The notes under the pieces: generated by a model | Databases searched by the model: none | What the model was told of the DNA's origin: nothing | The model's input: the letters and a program-made list of their open reading frames with translations, nothing else | Made by a program: the position numbers and the translations under genes | Part shown: piece after piece, positions 55,720 to 64,000 of the stretch | Numbering within the stretch: the stretch's first letter is position 1 | Layout of the letters: the number at the start of each line of letters is the position of its first letter | Source: Mycoplasma sp. | GTDB taxonomy: Bacteria; Bacillota_I; Bacilli_A; Mycoplasmatales; Metamycoplasmataceae | Reading direction: 5' to 3' | DNA length: 64,000 bases | NCBI GenBank assembly: GCA_014803855.1 | Contig: JAAVAX010000001.1 | Coordinates: forward strand, 3,842 to 67,841

Positions 55720-56157
55720 TTACTTTTCCTTGCTTTCAACAATATTAATTTTACTAATTTTTAAATTTGTAGTCTCTTGATTATTTTGTTCTTCAAGTTC
55801 TTTTTTGTCAATAAATTCTTGAAAATATTTATTAATTATTTCATCATTTTTATGAGAATTTAAATTAATATTATTTTCATAATTTCTTTCATTATTGATT
55901 TCGTTTTTTTCTATTATATTAATTATCTTGTTTATTTCTTGTCTATGAGTTATTTTAGAACTTTTATAATGTTCATTGGATAGTAAACTAACTTTATACC
56001 CAGATTTAATATATGCACTTTCAATATCAAAATTTATAGATGCAAACATATCTTTTAATTCACTATTAGAATTAACTATTGAAAAATCTAAATTTTCACA
56101 TGAATCTATATCCTGACGATATTTTCTTCATTTATTAAATCTTGAGTTTTTGTTCAT
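55720..56157 (-). CDS. Hypothetical protein between dnaJ and cmk
   Basis: 145 residues, charged, Asn/Glu/Lys-rich, no signal or membrane segment. The N-terminus is basic with RFNKWRKYR (TGA Trp). The C-terminal half is low-complexity and probably disordered or helical. Its ATG shares a base with the dnaJ stop and its stop is two bases from the cmk start, so it is translated within the dnaJ-cmk unit. Not recognised. Confidence 0.65.
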
Positions 56158-57278
56158 TATTTATTCTCTTTTACTTTTTTTAATCATTCTTTTGACTCTG
56201 TATCTTTTACATTAGATAAAATATCCATAAGCTTTTCTTTATCTTTTTTATGAATTTTAGGAACATATATTTTTACATGTAATTTAAGATCGCCATATTT
56301 TTTAGTCCCTATTATATTGAACCCTTTACCTTTTAAAGTCAAAACATCACCTGATTTAATATCACTTGTTAAATCTATTAGTTCATTACCATATGGAGTA
56401 GGAACCTCTACTCTTGAAGAATTTAAAATATCTATAAATGATACAAAGAAGTCTAAGTGAATATTATTTTGTTCGCGAACATAATATTTATGTTGCTCAA
56501 CAAAAACAAATATTATTAAATCACCAGAAGGCCCACCATTTACACCAGGACCACCAAAACCAGAAACAACAATTTCTTGTCCATTTTTTATTCCAGCAGG
56601 AATTTTAATACTTGTAACAACATTTTTAGAAATATATTTATGTCCTTTACATAAATGACATTTATTTTTAATTATCTTACCAGCACCATGACACTTATTA
56701 CATGTTGAAAATGAATTTACAATTCCAAAAGGTGTTCTTTTTTGAATGTTAATTTGCCCACTACCATGACAATTGTCACAAATAATTACACTTGAACTAT
56801 CTTCAGCTCCAGTACCATGACAATGTGAACAAATTTCATGTTTAACTAACTTTTCTTCAATTTCTTTACCTAAAACTGAATCAATAAAACTAATACTAAT
56901 TTTTGATTGTATTGTTTGTCCTTTTCTAGGTTGATTGTTATTTCTTCTAGTTGTTCTTTCACCACCAAAAAAGGAACTAAATATATCACCTAAATCTACA
57001 TCACCAAATCCACTAAATCCACCAAATGGATTACCTCCAAATCCAGCACCATTTTGATCAACTCCATTATGTCCATATTGATCATACATCTGTCTTTTTT
57101 CAGGATCAGATAATACTTCATATGCTTCATTAACTTCTTTAAACAACTTCTCAGCATCAGGAGATTTGTTTATATCTGGATGATATTTTTTTGCTAGAAC
57201 ACGATAAGCTTTTTTGATGTCACTAGTAGTTGCGTTTTTGTCAATACCTAATATTTCATAATAATCTCTTTTAGCCAT
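56157..57278 (-). CDS. dnaJ: Chaperone DnaJ
   Basis: 373 residues, type I. J domain with HPD ([16 protein letters not shown]), Gly/Phe region ([16 protein letters not shown]), four zinc repeats CxxCxGxG ([30 protein letters not shown]), then substrate domains. Stimulates DnaK. A TGA Trp lies near the C-terminus. A degenerate CIRCE element lies just upstream. Confidence 0.97.
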
Positions 57279-57310
57279 AGAGTTATTTTAACATAAAAAT
57301 ATCATTTTTA

Positions 57311-57337
57311 TTAGCAAACTAGCTAGTAGATTGATAA
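57311..57337. promoter_or_regulatory. Degenerate CIRCE element (HrcA operator)
   Basis: TTAGCAAAC, nine-base spacer TAGCTAGTA, GATTGATAA. The consensus is TTAGCACTC-N9-GAGTGCTAA: each half matches at 7 of 9 positions and the spacing is exact. It lies 33 bases before the dnaJ start, the expected place for HrcA control of a heat-shock gene. Confidence 0.7.
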
Positions 57338-57390
57338 CTAAAATAAGATTTTTCTACTTTTTTATGATATGTTAAAATTGAATTGTTACT

Positions 57391-57897
57391 ATGGATTTAA
57401 AAAAGTATATAGATGATATAAATGATTTCCCAACAAAAGGTGTTAATTTTAAGGATATTTCACCTTTATTAGCTAATGGAGAGGCATTACATTATGCTGT
57501 AAATAAAATGGTTGAATATGCAAAAGATGCTGATGTTATTGTAGGTCCAGATGCAAGAGGTTTCTTATTTGGAACTCCAGTGGCTGCCATATTAAAGAAA
57601 CCATTTGTTATGGTTAGAAAAGCTAAAAAATTACCTGGAGAAGTAATTAGAAGAGAATATAGTTATGAATATTCATCTAATATTCTAGAAATGCAAAAAA
57701 ATAGAATATTTCCTGGGCAAAAGGTTGTTGTTATTGATGATATTCTAGCAACAGGTGGAACAACTAAAGCTATTATTGATTTAATTGAATCACAGGGTGC
57801 TATTGTAGAAAAAGTTATTTTCTTACTAGAATTAACTGATTTAAAGGGTCTTGATAAATATCATGGAATTGAAGTTGTCTCTTTAATAAAAATGTAA
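57391..57897 (+). CDS. apt: Adenine phosphoribosyltransferase
   Basis: 168 residues, usual length. Salvages adenine to AMP with PRPP. IDDINDFPTKGVNFKDISPLL, VIVGPDARGFLFG, FVMVRKAKKLPGEV, and the PRPP loop VVVIDDILATGGTTKA. A TATGTTAAAAT extended -10 lies upstream. Convergent with rbgA. Confidence 0.97.
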   Translation: MDLKKYIDDINDFPTKGVNFKDISPLLANGEALHYAVNKMVEYAKDADVIVGPDARGFLFGTPVAAILKKPFVMVRKAKKLPGEVIRREYSYEYSSNILEMQKNRIFPGQKVVVIDDILATGGTTKAIIDLIESQGAIVEKVIFLLELTDLKGLDKYHGIEVVSLIKM

Positions 57898-57908
57898 ATT
57901 ATTTTATT

Positions 57909-58742
57909 TTAATCTCAAGTAATATTTTTTAAATTTAAAACTTTGTTTTTAAAAATTGATAATGCTTTATCTATATTTGGTTCTTTATTTTTGGATAAAA
58001 AATTATTTTTTCTAGCATATTTAACTAATTCATTATATTTTTCAATTTCATTATCATAATAAGTAAAACCTATTTCATCAAATTTCGATGGATCAACCTG
58101 ATACAATATATCACTAATTTGATTATAAAATTCTTTATCAGTTATCAAATCTTGTTTTATTAATGAACAAGCAAGCAATTTTAAAGCTGCTTCTTGATTA
58201 ATCAATTTAGGCATTAATATTCCAGGAGTATCTAATAATTGAATATCTCCAGCAGATATTCATTGTATAGCTCTTGTAGTGCCTGCAAAATTTGCAACTT
58301 TTGTTTTTTTTGAATTAGATAAAAGATTGATTAATGTAGACTTACCTACATTAGGCATCCCGATTACAAAACATCTTAATCTTGGTTTTAATAATCCCTT
58401 TTTTTGATCTTTTTGTCTTTTTGATTCTAATATTAAATTTAGACTTTTTAATATCTTTTGTTTTGAACTTGTTTTTTTTAAATTAACAATTACACATTTA
58501 TCATTTTCATTATTAAATTTTTTAACTAATTGATTTAATCTATTAATATTTGAATAATCACTTTTAGAAAAAATAAATAACCTTGGTTTATTAGGAGCAA
58601 TTAAATCAAAATCTTCATTGTATGAACTTAATGGAACACGAGAATCAATTAATACAATAAAGCAATCTACAATTGATTGCTTTTCTTTTATTTCTCTTAA
58701 TGCCTTAGTCATATGACCAGGAAATCAATTGATATAATTCAT
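57909..58742 (-). CDS. rbgA: Ribosome biogenesis GTPase RbgA (YlqF)
   Basis: 277 residues. Circularly permuted GTPase for late 50S assembly. Starts NYINWFPGHMTKA; the permuted G4 motif comes first, in LFIFSKSDYSN (SKSD instead of the usual NKxD), then G1 GMPNVGKSTLINLL, G2 FAGTTRAIQW and G3 LLDTPGIL. The C-terminal ANTAR-like domain follows. The TGA after INKs of the start (INWF) and at IQW and the end encode Trp. Preceded on the opposite strand by tRNA-Gly. Confidence 0.95.
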
Positions 58743-58800
58743 ATAATTATTTTATTTTATATTGTCATATTTTGATATAATTAAAAACATTAAAGTAATT

Positions 58801-58874
58801 GCGAGTGTAGTTTAATGGCAGAACTTCAGCCTTCCAAGCTGACTATGAGGGTTCGATTCCCTTCACTCGCTCCA
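58801..58874 (+). tRNA. tRNA-Gly (TCC)
   Basis: Acceptor GCGAGTG pairs with CACTCGC, the anticodon loop CTTCCAA gives TCC, T arm GGTTCGATTCC is canonical and CCA is encoded. A TATAAT at 58776-58781 is its likely -10. A hairpin terminator follows. Confidence 0.95.
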
Positions 58875-58896
58875 ATCATTATATGACCAATAAAAA

Positions 58897-58927
58897 AAAT
58901 CTCTTGAATTCAAAAAGAGATTTTTTT
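58897..58927. terminator. Terminator after tRNA-Gly
   Basis: AAATCTCTT (58897-58905), nine-base loop, AAGAGATTT (58915-58923) plus T's. An upstream A-run also lets it serve the convergent membrane protein gene. Confidence 0.85.
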
Positions 58928-59387
58928 ATTTATGACCAATAATTTTTTCTTCATTTAAAGAAGTTTGTTGTTTTTTAATCATTTTCTTTATTTCAATTTT
59001 TTTGGTAATAATAGAAATTGGAATTACAAGTAAGAAAAATGGAATTACAATTAAAGCTCTTATTCATGGTTCTAGTCCATCACTAACAAATATCACAACA
59101 AAGCATATAGAAACAGGTAATGAAAATATAAATATTGATAGATCTAGTATTTTGATATACACAAACAAAACAGTAATAAGAAATGTTCCAACAATAAATG
59201 AAATACCTATTAATAGTTTTATCCATCAACTATAATCCAAATTATAGTGTTTTGCAAATGGAAAATCATTTGAAAAAAAGATTCATAATAGTAAACATGG
59301 AATAGCTATTACAAAAAATGTAAAAATAGGATTTTTAAATGATTTTCATCTAGATTTAATTAATGAATTATTATTATTTTTTTTCAT
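58926..59387 (-). CDS. Four-helix membrane protein of unknown function
   Basis: 153 residues. After a basic Asn-rich N-terminus there are four hydrophobic segments (about residues 18-37, 53-75, 82-102, 109-127) and a charged C-terminal tail (KKIEIKKMIKKQQ). Hidden in the standard code by TGA codons, four of them Trp. It starts inside the last 14 bases of thrS, so it is the downstream member of that unit. Family not recognised. Confidence 0.75.
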
Positions 59388-61116
59388 CAGTTAATTTCAA
59401 TAAGTAATCAATTAAATTTTTTGATTCAACTTTAATTACTTCACTTTCTCCATAAAATCTTAGTGACAATGTGTTTGTAGAAATTTCTTCATCACCAATA
59501 ACTATTTGAATTTTTGTTTTAGAAATTTGAGCTTCACGAATCTTCTTACTCATTCTTTCATTTCTATCATCAATTTCTACATAAAAATTATTAGCTTTTA
59601 AATCATTGAACAATTTTTCTGAAAACTCTATATGATTATCATTTACAGGAATGATAACAATTTGTTTAGGTGCTAATCAAAATGGTAAATTACCTTTTGT
59701 TTGTTCAAGAAGAATAGATACAAATCTTTCATAGGTACCTATCAATCCGCGATGAATCATTATAGGACATTCAGGCTGATTTTCAGAGTTAATGTATTCT
59801 AAATTAAATTTTCTAGGTAATAAAAAATCTAATTGAAGTGTTGACATGGTTATTTCATGACCTAAAACTGTTTTAATTTGAATATCTATCTTTGGACCAT
59901 AAAATGCAGCTTCACCAATTTTTTCTTGATATTTTACATTCAATTTATCTAATACACTTCTTAAATCATCTTCAGCTTGTTTTCACATTTCATCATCATC
60001 AAAAAATTTATCCTTATTATTAGGGTCTCTTAGTGATAAAGAAACATAATCAATTTTTACATTAAACATTTTTAAAGTCTCACTAATCATGTTGTAGCAA
60101 TTGGTGAACTCTGTAAAAATTTGATCTTTTCTTACAAACAAATGAGCTTCAGTTAATAACATAGCTCTTACTCTTTCTAGACCAGTTAATGCTCCAGATT
60201 TTTCATATCTAAATAAAGGTGATTGTTCACTTAATTTTATTGGTAATTCACGATATGATCTTCTTTTAGATCTATAAATTAAAACATGATGTGGACAGGT
60301 CATTGGTCTTAAAACTAATTTTTCATTATCACAAATGATAGGTTTAAACATATCATCTTTGTAGTGTTTTCAATGTCCTGATGTTTCATATAATTCTTGT
60401 TCTCCAACAATTGGGGTAGAAACTTCTAAAAAATTATATTTATAATCCATTGCAAGAATTTCTTTCATGATTCTATTTCTAATTTTCATTCCATCTTCTA
60501 ATCAAATTGGAAAACCTTGACCAGATAATTGATCAAACATAAATAGGTTCATTTCTTTACCTATTTTACGATGATCTCTTTCTTTTCTTTCTTGCAATAA
60601 ATTTAAATATTCATCTAATTCTTCTTTTGTTTCTCAAGCAGTTGCATAAATTCTTGTAAGTTGATCATTATTTGAATCACCTCTTCAATATGAACCAGCC
60701 AATGATAATATTTTAAAATGTTTGATGTCTTTTAAATTATGAATATGACCACCAGCACACAAATCAACAAAAAAGTCTTTATTACTTTTTAGATCATGAA
60801 TAGAAAAATATGTAATATCTCTACCTTCTGATTTAAACTCATCATATAGTTCTTTCTTATATGGTTGTTGTGAATAGTCATATTTAAAATCACTGTCCAT
60901 TTTTTTTATGACATAATTATTAGAAACTATTTTTTGCATTTGTTTTTCTATTTTTCTTAAATCTGATTCCAATAGTGGTTCATTAAATTTAAAATCATAA
61001 TAGAAACCTTCTTTAGTAGGTGGACCAAAACCTAATTTTGTATCAGGTCATAATTTTAAAACAGCCATAGCCATTACATGTGATGCAGAATGATTTAAAT
61101 CTTTATTAAATTTCAT
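59374..61116 (-). CDS. thrS: Threonyl-tRNA synthetase without TGS domain
   Basis: 580 residues, shorter than the usual 640 because the N-terminal TGS (ubiquitin-like) domain is missing: the protein begins directly with the editing domain, [26 protein letters not shown]. The editing residues are kept (H9, H13, and C120/H124 in DLCAGGH). Catalytic motif 2 region [23 protein letters not shown] and motif 3 [21 protein letters not shown] are intact, as is the C-terminal anticodon domain. AAGGAAG precedes the ATG. Many TGA Trp codons. Confidence 0.95.
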
Positions 61117-61137
61117 ACACTACTTCCTTTAATAAAA

Positions 61138-63306
61138 TTAACTTTTAATACCTAAATCATCAAATGATTTATTGATTACTTTTTGAACACTAGTTGTTCC
61201 AATTGAGATGCTAATTTCGATGCTTATTGAATTCTTTGTTATTATTTCCTCAATTTTTGCACCATCAAACGTATCAAAATAATCCATGTTTATATTTACA
61301 CTTAATTGAGGCAATAATTCAGGGAATGGAATAGTTTGTTGAATATTATAGATACTTGCTGAAGAAAAAATGCTTGATCAATTTCTTTCTCTAATATATT
61401 GTTCAAATAAATATTTATTAGTTACTGATACATCAATTAATACATTTTTGTCTTCAATGGTGATAGTATTTAAAAGATTTTTAATATAGGTATCTTGTGA
61501 CTCAAAATATTCAACAACATTAATTTCAAGAGGTGCTACATTTGTATAAATCGTTCCATCTTTAGAAGAACCTAAAAAGATATTAAATTTGATGATAGTT
61601 TCCTGAAATGAATTAGATAAAGAATCTAATTGTTTGCTATAACCACCATTATTTGTATCATTTATAGCTGTTAAAATTTCATTAGCTATTTTACTAATAT
61701 CATAACTCTCATTTTCATATACATAATCTGAAGGCAATTCTATTTTACTTGTACCTGAATTATTAATTAATGCAAATTTAAAATCTTTAAATGGAGATGG
61801 ATATTGCTTAGATATTTTGTTTTCACTACTAGAATATTTTTCATATAGAGAAAAAACTAAATTGAATGGAATTGAATATTTACCATTTGCAAAGGTAACA
61901 TTATTATTACCATTATTAGACATAAAATAATCACTTAGTGACAATGGATTATTTTCTGTCATATCAAAACCAAAAATATCTTCAAATCCTAAATTTTCTG
62001 AAGAAAGATATTCAGAAAAAGCACTCATTTTTTTCTCTTCTTGAGATTGAGCAAAATCATTTTCTTGAGCAATACCTTCAATTAATACAGATTCAGTTGT
62101 AGCTAATGGTGTATTAGCATATGAAGTAAAAAATAAACGATAAATAGGTGTGGTAGAATCAAATTCATAATTAAAAGCATTTAAATTTTGAGGATCTTCA
62201 TTTTCTGGTCCTCTAAATTCTAATGTAATACCTGCTGATTCTAATTTAGATCTTATTGAATAATTTGTAACTAATGAAATATAACCTGCTTTGTAGGCAT
62301 CACGAACTGTATAAACTTTTTTATTATTTTCATCTTCTTCTTTTGGTGGATTAAATTCAAAATATTGATTTAAATTGTTGATTCAATCAGTATTAGAATT
62401 AATAAAATTATTTAATTTAGATTGCGGATCATCAACACCCTGTTCAACATCAAAAGAACCTAAATAAACTTCCTGTGTTCTAGAAGTAGAAGTAATATTA
62501 CCATCATAATAAATAATTTTATAAGTAACTTTTAATTTAGAGGGATCAACATTATCAGGAGAAGTTGATTCAATTGAAACTAAAAAATTTTTATTTCTTA
62601 ATTCCTTTAATTTATCATTATTTAAATTAAAACTTGATGTTGAAATATTTTTAGCATATAATCCAATTTGTCCAACTTTTCCAATTTCTTCTTTTAATTG
62701 AAAATAATCATAGGGGTTAGCATTTATTAATCTTGAATAATAATCTAATAAAGTTTGTTCAATGGATACTTTAAAACCATGCAAGCTTGTATCTTGATAT
62801 TCATATATTGTTTCATAATAATTTGAACCTTCACCATAAAATAATCTTATTCCAACCATAGCATATGATGAGTCAGTTTCATATGGTCTAACATATGCCA
62901 ATTCACTTCTTACATTATATTGTCTCATTTGGTAATAGATAGAAGATTTTAATTCCAAACTAAACATACCTTCTTCATAAGCTTCATTAATTGTGATCAA
63001 TGATCTTTGACTTGAAGTAAGTTCAACACCATCTTCACCTAATATTGAAGATTTGCCATAAACTTTTAGTGAACCAGATAGTTCATAATAATTAGGATTA
63101 AGAATTTGATTAATATAATAGTTAATTCTATTTTCATTACCTTCTCTAGTTGAGGTGGAATGATTAAGAGTCAAACTATAATTTTTATTATTATTTTGAA
63201 TAATAGGAAATGCTATTGCTGATGATAGAGCAATAGAAAATAATGAACCAAATCCAATTCATTTTAATACTCTACTTTTTTTATTAGATTTATTATTAAT
63301 TTCCAT
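61138..63306 (-). CDS. Large membrane-anchored surface protein, unknown function
   Basis: 722 residues. A basic start and one hydrophobic helix (about residues 15-36) with no lipobox Cys suggest an uncleaved anchor, leaving a large Ser/Asn/Tyr/Glu-rich external part. Internal similarity is hinted by LITINEAYEEGMFSLELKSSI and YTVRDAYKAGYISLVTNYSI, each an AYxxGxxSL unit, about 230 residues apart. Three TGA Trp codons. The stop is 21 bases before thrS. I do not recognise the family; adhesin or surface antigen is an inference. Confidence 0.75.
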
Positions 63307-63343
63307 ATGTTTAAAATTATATTAAAAATATAATTAATTTAAA

Positions 63344-64000
63344 TTAATATGAATTATCTTTTTTAACATTACCATTGAATATTGCAACAGATGATGAAGT
63401 ACCAAATCTTTCAACACCCATTTTGACATATTCTTTAATATCTTCCATTGATTTTATACCACCAGCAGCTTTTATTTTTAAAGGTTTATCACCAATAACT
63501 TTTTTAAAAATTTCAATATCTTTTTTATCTGCTCCACGATATGAAAATCCAGTAGATGTCTTAATAAAATCAGCACCAGAAGCCAATACAATCTCAGTTG
63601 CTTTTTCTATTTCTCAATCTTTTAACAAAGCAGTTTCAATAATTACTTTTAATATTTTATTTCCACATGCATCTTTTACTTTTTTAATTTCATTTAATAC
63701 ATAATCATATTGACCATCTTTAAAACGACCAATATTAATAACCATATCTATTTCATCAGCTCCATGATCTATAGATAATTTTGCTTCTTGAACTTTAACT
63801 TGTGTAATGCAAGCACCTAGTGGAAAGCCTGCCACAGCAACAATTTTGATATCATTATTTTTTAAATTTGATTTTACATGTTTAACTCATGATGAATTAA
63901 CACATACACCACCAAAGCCATATTCAATAGCTTCATTAACTAATTTATCAATATCCTTTGAAGTAGCTTCTGGTTTTAAATATGTATGATCAACCATTTT
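63344..64000 (-). CDS. deoC: Deoxyribose-phosphate aldolase, N-terminus cut by window edge
   Basis: At least 218 residues. Cleaves 2-deoxyribose 5-phosphate to glyceraldehyde 3-phosphate and acetaldehyde in nucleoside catabolism. [11 protein letters not shown] near the start, [44 protein letters not shown], and [13 protein letters not shown] with the Schiff-base Lys; then [27 protein letters not shown]. The ATG at 63997 would leave almost nothing before the conserved DHT, so the real start is probably just beyond 64000. Acetaldehyde it releases could feed the alcohol dehydrogenase at 54.0 kb, which is speculation. Confidence 0.93.

Overview
The window is a gene-dense piece of an AT-rich mollicute (mycoplasma-type) chromosome. 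Almost every gene is interrupted in the standard code by TGA codons that fall exactly at conserved tryptophans (for example RpoD, SerRS motif 2 and RbgA), so TGA encodes Trp (genetic code 4) and these are intact genes, not pseudogenes. Coordinates below join across those TGA codons. Local gene orders (mraZ-rsmH-FtsA-like-ftsZ; rpsB-tsf-serS-greA-glyS-dnaG-rpoD; infC-rpmI-rplT; ruvA-ruvB) and the absence of lipid II and cell-wall genes beside mraZ fit the Pneumoniae/Ureaplasma/Malacoplasma side of the Mollicutes, but the species cannot be fixed from sequence alone.

Layout. 1-3.8 kb (minus): a membrane-anchored repeat-like protein cut by the window edge, a MATE transporter and cofactor-independent phosphoglycerate mutase. 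4.1-7.9 kb (plus): a minimal division cluster, mraZ, rsmH, a divergent FtsA-like gene and ftsZ, behind a three-box MraZ operator. 8.0-16.4 kb (minus): a long information-processing run from rpsB down to rpoD. 16.7-21.3 kb (plus): ECF transporter module (EcfA1, EcfA2, EcfT) followed by ligA, meeting ruvAB head-on. 23.1-23.3 kb: tRNA-Tyr and tRNA-Gln. 23.4-26.5 kb (minus): DegV, trigger factor, a DUF3196-like protein. 26.6-32.3 kb (plus): SecDF, hisS, aspS. 32.4-34.2 kb (minus): a 95-residue protein with a double-glycine type leader, and asnS. 34.3-42.8 kb (plus): dnaX-ebfC-recR-tmk, infC-rpmI-rplT, a DUF1801-like gene, rpsP-trmD-rplS, a lipoprotein and tmcAL. 42.9-47.6 kb (plus): a small membrane protein, the fructose operon (DeoR-type regulator, EIIABC, 1-phosphofructokinase) and a coiled-coil protein. 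47.6-64 kb: CotH-like lipoprotein, pyrG, aldo/keto reductase, metG, alcohol dehydrogenase, cmk, dnaJ, apt, rbgA, tRNA-Gly, membrane proteins, thrS, a large surface protein and deoC (cut by the window end).

Most of the content is core translation, replication, repair and division. The points worth a second look are the secreted-peptide-like gene at 32.4-32.7 kb, a CotH-family kinase-like lipoprotein, an FtsZ lacking one of the two T7-loop aspartates, an eight-G tract inside the fructose PTS gene, and several regulatory repeats (MraZ boxes, a degenerate CIRCE before dnaJ, helically phased repeats before the fructose operon and before a small membrane protein gene). No gene-free stretch exceeds 300 bases, and I saw no insertion sequence, prophage, CRISPR array or rRNA.
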